A program made the translations under genes and the position numbers. The notes under the pieces were generated by a model, which saw only the letters and a list, made by a program, of their open reading frames with translations, did no database searches and was not told the origin of the DNA. This document shows positions 1 to 12,156 of a stretch of DNA of 64,000 bases, in pieces. How positions within the stretch are numbered: position 1 is the first letter of the stretch; every line of letters starts with the position of its first letter. This DNA comes from Fistulifera solaris (Eukaryota > Bacillariophyta > Bacillariophyceae > Naviculales > Stauroneidaceae): contig AP026146.1 of the NCBI GenBank assembly GCA_030295235.1, forward strand, positions 682,001 through 746,000. Reading direction: 5' to 3'.

Positions 1-2851
1 GCAGGTATTTGGATTTTCATCGCAACGACTCATTCGCGTCGAGTTTGCGCTCCGAACGCGAGCGCAGAATGCGCTCCTGGCAACTCGTTATTACTGGTGA
101 TGAAAAAGAGTATGAGCCTATCTGCCGATCCAGGGGACTATCTCATGAAGATGCCACGCTTCACCGTGAAATGCATAATCTTTCGAGAATTTTTTACAAA
201 GGAACAAATCTTATTGCCATTCGTGATGCAGCGCGCAGAAAGAAATCTGCTGACAATGAGGAGTTTTCAATTGCTGGGACGGAATCCGACGACGGTTTTG
301 TGTCTCTTTTGACAGTAGAAACGGCGAGTCCAAGGAGGAAGATCGAGGTACCCGATGACGATTCATCTTTTTTGTTGCGGGCTCAGGTACGTCTTGAAAG
401 CCCTATGATTTCGTTTTAGTTGCTTTTGGTAACTCATTAATTTGTCATCCTTAGCCAAAAAATTTGAACGCTGTGGGTGTTCACCGTGACCAAAGAAACC
501 ATGACCAGAGTTTCAAATGCTTTGCTGCGACGTTTGAAGAACGAGTATCGAAACCGGGTTTGAATCCAGCAGCAAGCGGTAAATATTTAAGACGATGCCT
601 TATTCGGTACTATCCGATTGATCGGACGGCTTCGATTGCTATGTTACACGATTCACGAAAGCTCGATCAAAGGAAATGCAAGGTCCCTGAAACCATTACA
701 CTCGATGAGGCGAACCGAAATTCTGCTCTCCTATCAACTGATTTCTTACAGGAGCGTCACTTATGCAACCGCCACCTTCCGAGGGGAACTACCCGATCGC
801 AGTCGATTCTTGCTAGCTCTGTGATTGAACCTTCAGACTTTACATCAATGCCAAGGCCGGGAAAGGCCATGGACTTTATTTTTCGACTTTCCTTCTTCGA
901 GAACCCTATGGTTGATTTAGAAGGGCGTTATTTTACTATTCATGATTCCTCGGTACTAGGGGTGCACCGGTCAGATGCGAGTGCAATGGAGTTCAGCGAT
1001 GCATCTCTCAGTACAGTCCTGTGTATGATCGGAGACACAGCAGGAGAGACAAAAAGTAGTACAACAGATTCATCAAGCCAAGGAGTTCAGATGGGGAAAG
1101 ATGGGTATCCGGTCATATGGATGAAGTTCAGTGGCGATGATACCAAAGTTGAAATGAAGCCTTATCGCGCCTCATTTGTTCGAGCCGCCTTGTTGGTGAC
1201 AGAAGCTCGACAAGAAGCGCAGCTCCAGGTAAGTGCAAACTCATGCTTAAGCCGAGGAATTTACGAGCAGCGACTGACGTGGGTTTTCATTCCAGTGCCT
1301 CCTATCTTGTGTCAAGTCTGGCTCAGCGACGAATGCCACAAAAGCTTTGATCGACTCCATTTTGAAACCAACCTATAAACTTATTGAATATGCTGGCAAC
1401 CGTAGTAGAGAAAAACAATCTATTGTTCTTCGCGATCTGAAACTTGGAGTCAATCATATTGATAGAGCGCAACTCCGTAGAAATGGTCTTTTGGATCCTC
1501 GCTATCCAACAACTTTACTAGACATGACCGCTAGAATAGAAGAAGCTCTCCAATCAAACGATGACAGACCAGGTGCCGACTTCTTCGGAGTCTCGGCAAC
1601 TTCATATAAAATTCGTTGTACGGTGAAAGTTCGAGTTGCTGATGTTGATGCCGACGGCAATGAAGGTCTTGAAAATAGCAGTCGGATGTGCCAGGAGGAG
1701 TGGGTCGTGCACAGATCTTTCAAAGATTTTCAAACGCTGCATAAACATTTGAAAACTCAACTCGCTGCAAGTCTCTCGTCGGGGACACCGGCTAGTCGCT
1801 TGGTAGGGGCTGCAACGGCTGCTTTCGCACCAGCCGCATCCTCCCAAGGTCGTCAACGACAACCGTTCATAGCATCCCTTTCTCAGGCTTCGAAAGCTGG
1901 AGCACTTGGCGTGACAAAGAAATCAATTTTGAAAAGAATGGAAATATTGAACGAGTATTTGTTGTATTTGCTTGCCCCTGGCAACCCCGTACGTTTGTGT
2001 TCCGAACTGGTTCTCTTTTTAGGGGCGTTTTACCCTTTACCCCAGGATTTGAACAATGGCGAGGGCACCGCAGGCGAAAGTGATATTCTTGGCAGAACTG
2101 AAATATCTCGTATTGTTTTAGAGGAACCGGAACGAAATGCCGCACTGAGCAAACAAACGGAGAATACAACCCCAGAAGAAATAGATCAGTTCAATACGTC
2201 AATGTCAATGGCGAATGGAGACATTTTGATATCCCAGAAGAGGATGCGATTGGTGGAGATGGCGAGTTCCGCAAGTCGAGAAAGGATGATTTCAAAATAG
2301 CTTCTGTAAAAGCTAAAATCGAAAAAATTCCTCTCGGCCAGGTTCGTCAACGCGTGTTTGAATTGCTTCGTTATCAGTTTGGATTCGAGAATGCATCATT
2401 TATTCGGAATCGAATGCTAGCGGCGTTAAAGACCGCTTCCTTGGCGCTCACTCCAGGTGAATTTCAGCGAACACTTTACAAGCTACATGTTGAACACTTG
2501 AGTGGCGATTCGATTGCAGGTTTAATACAAAAGGGATTAGATCTTATTTGGCCGGAGGGAGTGTTTTTCGAAGCACAACCCCCTTACACACGTGAGCAGT
2601 TAGATGCTTTAGTGAAAGGCTCCAAAGAAGCGTTACATTCTAGCTTTCCCGAGGCCGTGCGCGCTGTTTTAGGACAAGATCTAACAAAGGATGGCCTTGA
2701 TATTTTTCACGAGATGCTTCAAAATCGCTTGGTTGTGAAGAGCATGGCGTACATGCTATTCGACTTGCTTTGGCTCGAGGTGTTTCCCGAAATTGGGGAC
2801 GTTTTGCAGTGCGGAGGGGCGCTTGACATACCTGCAGAGGCTGGTAACTAG
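1..2851 (+). CDS. Sorting nexin with PX and C-terminal nexin domains (5' partial)
   Basis: The gene enters the window already open (frame of base 3). Exons are <3-386, 455-1228 and 1296-2851, with GT-AG introns of 68 and 67 nt. Around 1605-2030 there is a PX domain with the phosphoinositide-binding patch RSFKDF, a Pro-Phe pair and a KRMEILNEYLLYLL helix. From about 2340 to 2790 a nexin-C domain follows (RYQFGFENASF, LHVEHLSGDSIAGLI, MAYMLFDLLWLEVFPEI). PX followed by nexin-C is the order in SNX13/14/19/25, endosome or ER-contact tethers that usually also carry PXA and RGS domains; those would lie at or before the window edge. Between about 2185 and 2222 the reading frame moves from base-3 phase to base-2 phase with no convincing intron; one missing base would restore it. 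The stop is at 2849-2851. The family is secure; the exact subclass is inferred. Confidence 0.8.
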
Positions 2852-3261
2852 ATTCAATAGGCTGGGCTAATAATGGTTGTTTGTCTCCTTGGACACAAGC
2901 GGAGTAGATATGCGTACGATATAAATCGACGCCGTCTTGCTCCTAACACAAGGATCCTTATGTAACAGTTCGTCTTAGACTGGGCTAGCGCAGAGCTATT
3001 GACGATACGGGAGTGTGGGATAGATACATTCCTCTCTCATGTTAAACATCGTAATCTTTGGTTGTAATCATATTCTTAAATAATTCAAGCCCTGTCTCAA
3101 GTTTATGCATTCCGCCCTAATGCCTAGCTTACAGCTATAAGCTGCGTTGTTAGTCGACGATCATCCGTCGTCCGCATTTTTATTTGAGTAAAATATTAAA
3201 AACGACGAGCCACTTGCCTTTGCTTTCAATATGAATAATCAAAACTCAAGTATAATTTGCG
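2852..3261. other. Intergenic spacer
   Basis: The 410 bases between the sorting nexin stop and the next start codon hold no supported ORF, RNA gene or repeat. The stretch presumably contains the 3' end of the upstream gene and the promoter of the downstream one. Confidence 0.6.
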
Positions 3262-5032
3262 ATGGATGGATGGGAAGATTTGTTCGCAAAAGCCAGTGGT
3301 AGCCAGGATGTTGCCCCGCAAAACACAACAGCACAAAAGGCGGAAAAGAAGTCGTCGAGGAAGCGAAGACATGAAAGAAGTGTCAGTACTTTCGATGCAT
3401 ATCTCGAGTCTAGGTGGGAAATAACGACCAATTGGCCGATGTCTTCCCATTGTTTCGAGTTGAAGCAATCTTTTGATACAAAATGCTCAGCGTTTCAAGC
3501 CTCCGATGGGTTTCATTGCCGAAGATGCACCTTGCCAGCCTACGAACACGCCCTGCTCCTGTCGAGTCAAGGGAGACAAATGTGGTGGATGGCGATTCTA
3601 TGTGACATTTGGAACGTGCGAAATGCTTCAAAAAGTGCTGCTTTACGTCTTGTGAACAAAGCTGAAATCGATTGGACGAAATCTGATGCGATCTTACGAG
3701 AGTCGCAACAAGCTTTGCAAGCCATCGCGACACAATACAAAGAAGGTGGATCGTATTTGGAGAAACTCTTGTTGCAACTGGAGCAATTTCTGCTTCAAAA
3801 GAGATCAGAAAAGACTGCCTACGATACATTTGTTGGAGCCGTAAAGCAAATCATGATGTGCGATGATGTTTACTATCAACTCTATTACCAGCAACTCACT
3901 AAAGATATTCCATTCGACGAACATTATGTGTTGCCGCATCCTACTGAGTATTTCGCTGCTTGCTGCACTGATAATCAAATGCTTCGACAAGTCGAAGAAG
4001 AAGGAGAACAAACGAGTGATCTACAAATCATCGGATGGGACGCACTCTTTCGCGATGACATGAGTGCGTTCCATCCCCTTTAGCGCTTCACTGGTATCGT
4101 CGCACGGAGGGAGAATCGCTTTTTCGAGCAACACTGTCGAAAGGTCAACATAATCCCAAAATCATGCTTTGGAAGAAGCCTCTGGTACTTTCGTCGAGAC
4201 ATCCTACGTCGGACGCTACAGATTATCAAAGAAAGCTCGTTCATCATGGAACGCTAGCACCAATCTTGCTTCAACAGTGGAGGGACTCATGTCGCGATTT
4301 TCTTTGTCATCTGTATGCTTACGCCACCCTGAATGTCTCCTCCCTCCCTAAAATTCAATCGTTTCTGCAAGACACGAACTGCACCGGAATTACAGAAGTA
4401 GGAGCCGGAACAGGATACATCGCCGGATGGTTGAAGAAAAATGGGATTGAAGTGAGTGCCTTTGACCTTATACCAACTGGGGGCGTGACATGAACGAGTA
4501 TCATGGTAACACGCCTTCGTTCGAGCGAGTGGATTATATTGGACAGGAAGGACAACCAACAATAGAATCAGCACGAAGCCAAGCTCTACTGTTATGCTAT
4601 CCTCCTCCGAACGCTGTGATGGCACATGGTGTGCTACAGACTTTTATCATGAGAGGCGGTCGTTCCATGATTTACACTGGCGAATGGAAGGGTCTCACGG
4701 GGTCGTCAAACTTTGAAAAGTTTCTGTTGAAGCACATGAAATGTGTGGGCCGCCATGCCTGCTCTACGTGGGGAACTGACGCTGCGTGCATATCCTTTTG
4801 GACACTAAGAAATTCAAAAGAAAAGCGTTCCTTGTTGATTCCTTGTAGATATTGTGCAGAGAAAGAAGCCACGAGACGTTGTCGGCTTTTGCGCTCTCTC
4901 AATTACTGCAGTGCAGAATGCTTCAAATCACATCAGCTCTCGAGAGAGTTTCTTATGAAGCTTTTAATGATTGATCCGAACGCAGTGGAGATTGATTTCG
5001 ACGATGATGCTATCTTTCAATCACTGAACTAG
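3262..5032 (+). CDS. MYND-type zinc finger / SAM-dependent methyltransferase-like protein
   Basis: The start is the ATG at 3262 (MDGWEDLFAKAS). The middle (about 4390-4480) has a methyltransferase motif I, VGAGTGYIAGWL, followed by an acidic-loop strand (VSAFDLIP). A short NEYHGN stretch and a YPPP segment with a later YTGEW strand follow, as in eukaryotic Rossmann methyltransferase-like proteins. Near the C-terminus (about 4848-4930) there is a Cys-rich MYND-like finger beginning CRYCAEKEATRRC and ending CSAECFKSHQ. Four frame breaks occur, each in a homopolymer: an extra T near 3471-3474, a missing A near 3634, a missing T near 4078-4080 and a missing G in the G run at 4481-4485. Correcting them gives 590 residues with no internal stop. 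A role in protein or small-molecule methylation is inferred, and the substrate is unknown. Confidence 0.65.
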
Positions 5033-5170
5033 CGTCGTCTGCGTTTTGCCATCGGTCTAAATAATATAATTACATTATATGTGATTACATTTCTATTGTC
5101 GTAAGAGCGCTAAACTTTCGTTATCGACAAGAAGCGCTGAGCATTGAGAAGTACATGAGGCTGTCACAAT

Positions 5171-6114
5171 TTAAAACACGGCAGGAGTCGATAGCGCGGA
5201 GGTGCCGGAGTTGTGTAGTTTCTCTGCTTCATCCATCAGCTGTTTCACCTTTTGTTCGGTGGCCGCCCTTGTTGTGGTATCGCGCTCCTGAATGATTGTA
5301 AGCATTTCTTTGTACATGGCGAGTGCTTTACTAGTTTCACCAACCGCTTCGTAAGCTTTCGCAAGATTACTGAGATACACGGGTGTCAAAGCCTGATTCG
5401 AGGCAAGTATCCGATAACTCAGCTCATGATAGGCAACAGCTCGTTGCTTATCACCTTTCATCGTCATCACTTTACCCATAGCTGATAACATCTTCCCCTC
5501 CTCCACCGATGCATTCAATCGTTGATAGATTGCTAATGATTTTTTCAAAAGGATGAAGCGTTGTCGAAATCCCTCTGCAGCGCATGACAAAGCCCCATTT
5601 GATAATACACAGAAGCAGCAAACGACGAATTTTGAAGCGATTGAATGCCTTCGGCTTGCAGGTCCGCCTCGTGGCAGTCGAGTGCTTGCTTCAGCATCGG
5701 CATGGCTCGGTCGGCTTCGGCCATTCGCCAGTATATAGTGCCGAGATTCAAGTACGCCGAAGCCGTGCCCCGGCATGGATCGCAGCTAACCGCATTCTGA
5801 TAGCATTCCTTGGCTTGCGCAAGATTTCCTTCTCGAAAGTACGCGTTTCCGAGTTTATTGTAGAGTGCAGTGCATTTGGGATGTGTGCTGCCGTGTGTTT
5901 CTACAACATCCTGTAAAGCTTGCTGGACCGATTGCAACGCGTTCTCCGCTTTCAAAGGCACTTGTACAAATTCTCCATTACTCTGAGAACCAAGCCGCAA
6001 ATTGGGAGAAATCGGCTGGTTCTGCCCTCGAAGTCCTTTTCGTACAGTTGATTGAGATGTCTTGATCGAAGGAGAGAAAGGTGGCAACAAGGGCGGTCTC
6101 GAAAGCGGTGGCAT
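5171..6114 (-). CDS. Tetratricopeptide repeat protein
   Basis: About five consecutive TPR units are visible, for example ALYNKLGNAYFREGNLAQA, AYLNLGTIYWRMAEADRA, VYYQMGLCHALQRDFDNA, AMGKVMTMKGDKQRAVAY and YLSNLAKAYEAVGETSKA. This makes it a protein-interaction scaffold. I chose the ATG at 6114 (MPPLSRPPLLPPF), which begins a short Pro-rich disordered N-terminus; the frame stays open up to 6363 but the extra residues are not protein-like. One T is missing near 5555 in a T run (coding strand), splitting the gene into two frames; restoring it gives 314 aa and places the third TPR across the join. The stop is at 5171-5173. The TPR fold is secure; the partner is unknown. Confidence 0.75.
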
Positions 6115-6722
6115 TCGATACAGAGAGCTATTCAGGATGGAAAAGGAATAGCAATTCCTGCAACGCTTACAAACGAAGAGTAAGTGTAAAAAGCTTGTCG
6201 AGCGCTTGAACGAATAATGCAACAGCCGAGAGAATGAACAGTGCCAATGAACCAGCTCCACGAGCCACGGGTACAGCGAGAAAACGTTTCCAGTTTCCAG
6301 TGGTTGCATGTTTGTTGTCATCTCGTCAGTTGTCAGTGACACAGCATTTCTGAGTACACTCAAAGTAACTGGAATCTACAGCACAATTTTGTCTACAGGA
6401 CCCTTGAAATTCTCGACACCGTGGTGAATGACGTCAGCCGTTCAAAAACGAAAACAACGACCCCTCCAAAAAAATGAAGTCGTTTCGTGCACGTTTGCGG
6501 CTTGCGAAAGAAGAACAGTCAAGCGGAAAGCAACAGCTCTCGGCTGCTCTTTTAAAGATTAAGAAACCTTGCCGATGAGTAATACTCCGTACAAGTACAT
6601 GTTTGATCATAACTTTAAATCGTTTTCTTTAGTAGCTTTAGCTTAGGTCGATATGAATGTCGGTAGCGTTAGCTGTTTGAAGTAGTATTAGTAGTTTGGT
6701 CGGATGCACAATGTGACAAGAT
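6115..6722. other. Intergenic region upstream of the TPR gene
   Basis: No gene is visible between the TPR start and the 3' end of the next minus-strand gene. The region includes the CRE palindrome at 6429-6436 (separate entry), about 315 bases upstream of the TPR start codon. Confidence 0.5.
6429..6436. promoter_or_regulatory. CRE-like palindrome TGACGTCA
   Basis: A perfect TGACGTCA octamer lies upstream of the minus-strand TPR gene. TGACGT cores bind bZIP factors and are known CO2/cAMP-responsive elements in diatoms. A role here is inferred only from sequence and position. Confidence 0.35.
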
Positions 6723-8921
6723 TCATTGCTCCAGCGAAAATGAGTCTGTGCACATAGTCATCATGTCATCATCGTCGTCCATACTAACAAATGAATGCAC
6801 GTCAATGTCCATCCCACGATGCGAGCTAGAGGAGAATACCAATCGAGACGAGGCAGAACTGCTCAAGATGGAAAGTTTGGACCCGTCATCGCCAGACGTC
6901 GTTGAACTGTTATCCAGGTAGCATTCGGCAGAATCGTGCTTCCGTTCCGCGACCACCACCGCGTGCAACGTTTTGATTTCGTGCGCCAGGGCCGTATCGT
7001 CGCTCCGGATAGATACCGTCATCACAATGCTCCGCAAGACTCGCTCCATTTCACCCTTCAGTCGTTGCTCCAAACGATACTTCCGGTCCATTTTCTCGAT
7101 GCGGGCATGCATTTTACTAATCGCTGATTCGAGGTCTTCGCATTGAACTTGAAGCATTTCATTGTGATTCTTCAAAATCTCCAATGATGCACTCAAAACT
7201 GTAACGTTGGTCTCGCTCTGATTCGCAGATGCCTCTAAGTGCTCATTCATTGTCAAAAACATTTTCGACTTGCTTTCGTATTCCTGTCTTTTGGCTTCCA
7301 ATCGGCTGTTCTGTTCGCGCAAACATTTAACGAGTTCTTGCGACATTTCGTATTTGCTTTCTTGCTGTTTCATGCGTGCGTCAGTTTTTTCACGCGCTGT
7401 TTCCATTCTTCGCCACTTCTTCTCTTGAATTTGATTCAGATCAAAAATGCGTTGTCTCTCAATCACACGCAATTGGTGTTCCAGTCGGAAAATAGGCATA
7501 CGATATTGTACAATGAAACGTCGGGCAATGGCTTGAACGCAACATGCGGCGCGAAATTCTCGAAACTGAGTGCCTGTCTGCCACAAACTGGCTTTATACG
7601 CTGCCAGCAACAGAGTGGTAGAACGACTCGTCTTGCTTTCTTTCACCAGAAACGGCGGTGGATCGTCTTTGGCGAAGCTTTTGTCAAAATCACTCATACT
7701 CTTTCGACGTGGTTGCTTCAGTTGATCGGCAGAGGCCGAATGGGTGCCCATGGTAAACTCCAAACTGGTTCGACGGTCTTGACTACGAAATCCCATTTGA
7801 TTGGTCAAAATCGCCGCCCACCGAATGCGACGACCGGATTTTTGCGCTTGCACGGTATCCCACTTCAAAATCCCTTTAAGTCCATGTTGCGCTGGATCAT
7901 ATTGTCGAGCTTGTTCACGTAGCTCTTCCTCCTTTTTTCGTTTAAATTCGTTTCCATAATTTCCAGTACGCGCGGCGACCAAATTCTTCGGCCTTCTCTT
8001 GGGTGATTTCGAAGATGACGCAGGGCTGACAGCCTGGGGTATTTCTACAGGTTCCGGTGGTGTTGCTGTCATGTTTCCGTTCGCTCGCAGATCTTTTGGA
8101 TCGGAAAGTTGTCGCTGGGGAGCCATGGGTGCTGATATGGGCGAACGTGTTAAACTGATCTGGTTTCGAATAGCATTTCTCGTCCGACTCGTAGGTGACC
8201 TAGATCGTTTCGGAGAAGTGGATGCCGTGCGTCTTTGACTGCTTGTTACTCTTGGCCTAGGCGTGCTCGGTCGGTCCTTGAGCTCCGCACTGCCAAGTCT
8301 CTCTACAGTTCGCACGGGTGACACAGAACGCGTGTCTACCGGATTCGAAGAGTCACCTTTCGTATCTCGTTTGCTGCGCTCCTCGACATCCGATACAGGC
8401 GGGGAACCGTTGCATGGCCTTGATTCGGTACGACTATCCTCTAAAGGTATCGTTCGATCACGTGTACAATTTCGTTCTTGATGATTCAATTGCTTTTCCT
8501 TTTGAAGTCTCATTTCTACTGAATTCAAACGCTTCCCACCGCTTGATCCTTCCTCAGAAGAATAGCTACTGTTACTGCTTGCTTTGACACTCGATGGAAG
8601 CATACCGAAACCAGCCAACTTTTTGATAGGTGACTTTGGTGTTACAGAAATGACAACATCGTCTTCACCATCATCTTCAGTCATAGAACACGTCGGCGAT
8701 TGAGATCTATCGGGTGATCTTGTCGTCTTCTGATCGATCCTTTCTTTCGATACATAAACGGATCCAGGAGCTGGCCGTATCCGGAAGTTGCGTGTCGATG
8801 CAATTCCAGGAATGAACGATTTGTTCATAGTTCCATATTGCTCATTTTTCGAAATATTGCTTTCAAAGGCTGCTAATGCTGACCCTATTTTTCCTTTCTT
8901 GATCACCATTGTCATTGTCAT
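6723..8921 (-). CDS. IQ-motif / coiled-coil protein, family member 1
   Basis: This is an uninterrupted 732-codon frame from the ATG at 8921. The N-terminal 400 residues are basic and Ser/Pro-rich, probably disordered, with SPKR/SPTSR-like phosphorylation sites. Near residue 455 an IQ-like helix (ACCVQAIARRFIVQYRM) is followed by a long coiled coil (about residues 475-650, from QRIFDLNQIQEKKWRR onward). The coil ends in a segment shared with the other members, hydrophobic-IV-x6-R-x4-L (here LRSIVMTVSIRSDDTALAHEI). The acidic tail contains a DDDDD run. The layout matches the genes at 9952, 12157 and 15296, so this is a local paralogous family. IQ motifs generally bind calmodulin; function is otherwise unknown. 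A 74-codon frame just upstream (8918-9142, MAELERRKERDHFHEYR) may be a separate small ORF or a lost first exon. Confidence 0.7.
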   Translation of the reverse strand: MTMTMVIKKGKIGSALAAFESNISKNEQYGTMNKSFIPGIASTRNFRIRPAPGSVYVSKERIDQKTTRSPDRSQSPTCSMTEDDGEDDVVISVTPKSPIKKLAGFGMLPSSVKASSNSSYSSEEGSSGGKRLNSVEMRLQKEKQLNHQERNCTRDRTIPLEDSRTESRPCNGSPPVSDVEERSKRDTKGDSSNPVDTRSVSPVRTVERLGSAELKDRPSTPRPRVTSSQRRTASTSPKRSRSPTSRTRNAIRNQISLTRSPISAPMAPQRQLSDPKDLRANGNMTATPPEPVEIPQAVSPASSSKSPKRRPKNLVAARTGNYGNEFKRKKEEELREQARQYDPAQHGLKGILKWDTVQAQKSGRRIRWAAILTNQMGFRSQDRRTSLEFTMGTHSASADQLKQPRRKSMSDFDKSFAKDDPPPFLVKESKTSRSTTLLLAAYKASLWQTGTQFREFRAACCVQAIARRFIVQYRMPIFRLEHQLRVIERQRIFDLNQIQEKKWRRMETAREKTDARMKQQESKYEMSQELVKCLREQNSRLEAKRQEYESKSKMFLTMNEHLEASANQSETNVTVLSASLEILKNHNEMLQVQCEDLESAISKMHARIEKMDRKYRLEQRLKGEMERVLRSIVMTVSIRSDDTALAHEIKTLHAVVVAERKHDSAECYLDNSSTTSGDDGSKLSILSSSASSRLVFSSSSHRGMDIDVHSFVSMDDDDDMMTMCTDSFSLEQ

Positions 8922-9951
8922 ACGTGTAGATTGCTAGTGAGTAGATTCGACTGCAAGAAAAGGATCAAGGATGAGCTGTTCTTTCGTTTCAAAACAAGCT
9001 TGCAACCAAGGTCGATGAGATGTTGCAAATTGTTGCTGGCGAAGGTTTTCGTTGACATGTTGTCCGTAGTCGGCTGTGCCGAGAACTGAGCACGGTATTC
9101 GTGAAAGTGGTCACGCTCTTTTCGCCTTTCTAGTTCTGCCAAGTGAAGTACAATACAGAAGATAGAAACGCGTGTCGGTCCTTAATAAAAGCCCTTCAGT
9201 AATCGTACTTTTCGTTTCTGTTTGGGATGAAATAAGGTGCTGACGTTTTGTTATCTTGTCATTTATACCTTTCGGATTGCGTTTGCCGTCGTTTACATTC
9301 TATGATAGAGTACTTTCAAATCGTGACTCCATAAGAGTCTTTATTGTAACCTTTCTTATCCTACTACGTAGTGGACCACCAAACATTATTGTCTATTTGA
9401 ACAGGAAACAAGGCGAAACCCATTTGAGCCCTTCTCAAAAGTAGTATACAAGGAGAAAGGAGGAGAGAAACAGGAAACAGAGGAGAAACAAGAAACCGCT
9501 CCCTCGCAGATAAAAACACTTCATCAACTACCAGGAAAAGGTGAATAACTGAATAACGAATCATCATCAGCGAATAGGTGCTAAAGCACGAGGTCGAAGA
9601 GCAAAACCTAATCATTAGTCGAACTAAAAGCTCCTTTGGCGAGCATAACTTTGCTTTGTGATCGGTGATCGGTGCCACTTTGACACTGTCTTCAAGAATA
9701 ATAAACACTGCCGATATCATTTATCACTTCTTGGTATTCGTGTCTCTCCCGAGGCCCGAGCAAAAACTTGTGCCCCCAGATAATTCAATGACGACTTTAG
9801 AATCAAATCCCGAATTGGTTGCTCGGTTCGGCTGAACACTTCGTTTTCTTTGTGAGATGCAAAGCTGCGCATCGTCCCGTTATCGGCAAACGAAGAAGAC
9901 TACTCTGGACACGAATAGTTTTCATAAATAAAAATATCTATTATTCCTTGA
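8922..9951. other. Intergenic spacer between two IQ/coiled-coil genes
   Basis: About one kilobase without a convincing gene. The frame at 8918-9142 (-) reads MAELERRKERDHFHEYRAQ and could be a real short exon, but I found no splice join in frame with the gene at 8921. The remainder shows no domain, RNA gene or repeat. Confidence 0.45.
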
Positions 9952-11354
9952 TCATTCGTCTACATCAATCGAAAGCATGAGATCAACTACCTTGTCCACC
10001 AACTTTCGGTTAGTACATCGATCTTGGACCATCGTCACTATCTTCTCCATCGCGTTCAAGTATTTCAGCTTGCAAATGTGTTCTGTGTCGCAGTATGCCT
10101 TAGCTTGCGCGTAGGAATCCTCTAAGGTTGCCACTTTGTCCTGATACACAGGTTCGATCCGGGCAAGTTGATTGTGTGTTTCTTGAAATCGTTTCGTATG
10201 GACTTGCAATACTTCCATGTTCTGAGCGATTTGCTCACTCGCCGCTTCCAAACTAAGTTGCTTTTCTTTTGCTCCCTGAATTTGCGCTTGATACGGTCAG
10301 TGTCTTCACGAATCTTCTTGTTGTCCTTCCGGAGATATTCAATAATTTGCTGGCCTTGGCTTCGGCATGTCACTTTCTTCTCAATTTCTCGGTCTTGACG
10401 TCGATCCATTTTGCCTTTCATAATATCGTAGAACTTGTTCTTTTGGCTTCCGTGTCATTCCACACTCTTTCTAGAGCTTCACTGGTCAAGCGTTCTCTGT
10501 TCTCTAGTCGGTAGGTAAGGAGTTGCACTCGAAAGTTCAGTCGTCTCCACCATCCTCTCATCATGCGTTGAATGATGATAGCCGCATGGATCGTCGTGGA
10601 ACTGACGGGAGGTAGTTCGATCTTTTGACCTTTCCAAAATCCCACGATGGATACAATGGAGCGATACCGGAAAACACCACTCGTTTTTGTTTCGACTTTG
10701 GGGACTTGGCTTTACTGTTTGTTGCATCCTTGTCGCTCTTTTGGATTTCTTAACATCTTTTTGGTCTTTCTTTGCCTTTGACTTGACTTTTCTAACTTCG
10801 ACGGAATGGTCGTGTTGTTTGTATAGCAAAGCATCGTCTCTTGTAGCGGTAGAATCATCCAAATTAATTAGGAATGAATCGTCGGACGGCACCGTCACGG
10901 ACGTTTGATCATCTTCTTTGAAAACCTTTTCATAATCACGAGCACTGCCTACTACGGGCATCGTTTCGGCTACCAACAGTTCCGGATCATCGATCGAAAT
11001 TGATTCATCCGTATTCCACAGCATACTATTGTTAAATGGATTGTGGGGATCTTTTTGAATGAAAGAAGGTCGTTTCCCTGCCTTGAGTTCCTTCCCGAAT
11101 GTGGAGGCCCGCTGTGCGACCAGATTGATTTTCGGAGACTGCAACGGAGTTAGGAAGGTTTCTCTGGGGATTGCGGAACGGCCTTTACCCCGAACAACAG
11201 CCGGACTTTGCGGTGGTGTCAAGAACGATTGAACGACGTGAGGATGGGGACTGACGGTGGTGTCTTTATTGAATTTTAAAGCCAATTCACGAACCGGACC
11301 GAGTTGCGCCCGTTCGATCTGAAAATCGTGATTCTCAGGAGAAAGTGGTGACAT
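9952..11354 (-). CDS. IQ-motif / coiled-coil protein, family member 2
   Basis: The start is the ATG at 11354 (MSPLSPENHDFQIERAQ). An N-terminal disordered region of about 225 residues contains repeated FLTPPQSP/FLTPLQSP motifs, candidate proline-directed kinase sites. A WCF-containing patch and an IQ helix (IHAAIIIQRMMRGWWRRL) follow, then a coiled coil (IIEYLRKDNKKIREDTDRIKR and so on). It ends with LKYLNAMEKIVTMVQDRC and KLVDKVVDLMLSID, the same terminal block as member 4. Frame breaks lie near 10655 (one extra T), 10435 (one missing A) and 10270 (one missing base); correction gives 467 aa with no stop. Orientation and layout match the gene at 6723. Confidence 0.65.
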
Positions 11355-12156
11355 GGTTTTCTTGCCTTGCTTTCGAGTTACTAATGCTATGCGGGTTTGC
11401 TGTTTGACACGACCAAAGCAGTTTTAAGGAAGTTATGCCGTGAAATCAATAAGAAGAAAACGCAGGCCCACAATCTATTTGCAGCAGCAGTTCCGCGAAC
11501 TTGATTGTTGACTAGTAGATACACCAAATAGTAATGCTCTAGGGTGAACGCAAGTGTAACAACCTTTCGTTGCGGATTGATGACACGAAAAAAGAAAATT
11601 GGAGAAAGAATGAAATGGATGCGCATGGCGACGCGAGGGATGTGTGGGATGAAGTTGCGTGGAGAAAAATTCGTGCAAAGGCCAAAATCAACCGCACAAC
11701 GAAAATGCGAAACCGGGAAAGACACGGTGAGACAGTAAAGTACATAAACAGTCACGAGTTGCACTAAATGCGAGAACCGTTTCTTAGCGCCGGAGTAACA
11801 AATGACGACATACCTTTCTGGATTGTGTCATAGTACTTCAAACCAGTCAGAAAGGACTTTGGACTTTTCTGTTGTATAGTTCGATTGGTTTTTCAAACAA
11901 CGAGGTAACTTTTTCATGCGAACGTCGCATCACGCAAGACCGATGACCAAGATGAACAAACTTCTTGATCAAACGAGAACGAGCTCTCTTCCCGTTGTCC
12001 TCCCGATTACTGCTACAAACTACGCTAATTCCTCCTGTATTTACTTTTATGACAACAAGTTGCACTTAGAGAGTTACCATGGAGAGTCACCGATTTTAAG
12101 AAGAATGGAAAGGACGTAATTTCGGAAGTTTTTGTGACAAAGAACCGATCGTCATC
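11355..12156. other. Divergent promoter region
   Basis: This 800-base stretch lies between the start of family member 2 (-) and the start of family member 3 (+), so it should contain both promoters. No conserved ORF, RNA gene or repeat was recognised. Confidence 0.5.

Noticed and set aside
4060-4113. A 20- or 50-nt intron at the second break in the MYND/methyltransferase gene
   Set aside because: It would be shorter than every other intron in the window, and a missing T gives an uninterrupted reading.
9364-9720. 118-codon minus-strand ORF as a gene
   Set aside because: There is no domain, and the hydrophobic content comes from T-rich complement. No splice or promoter support.
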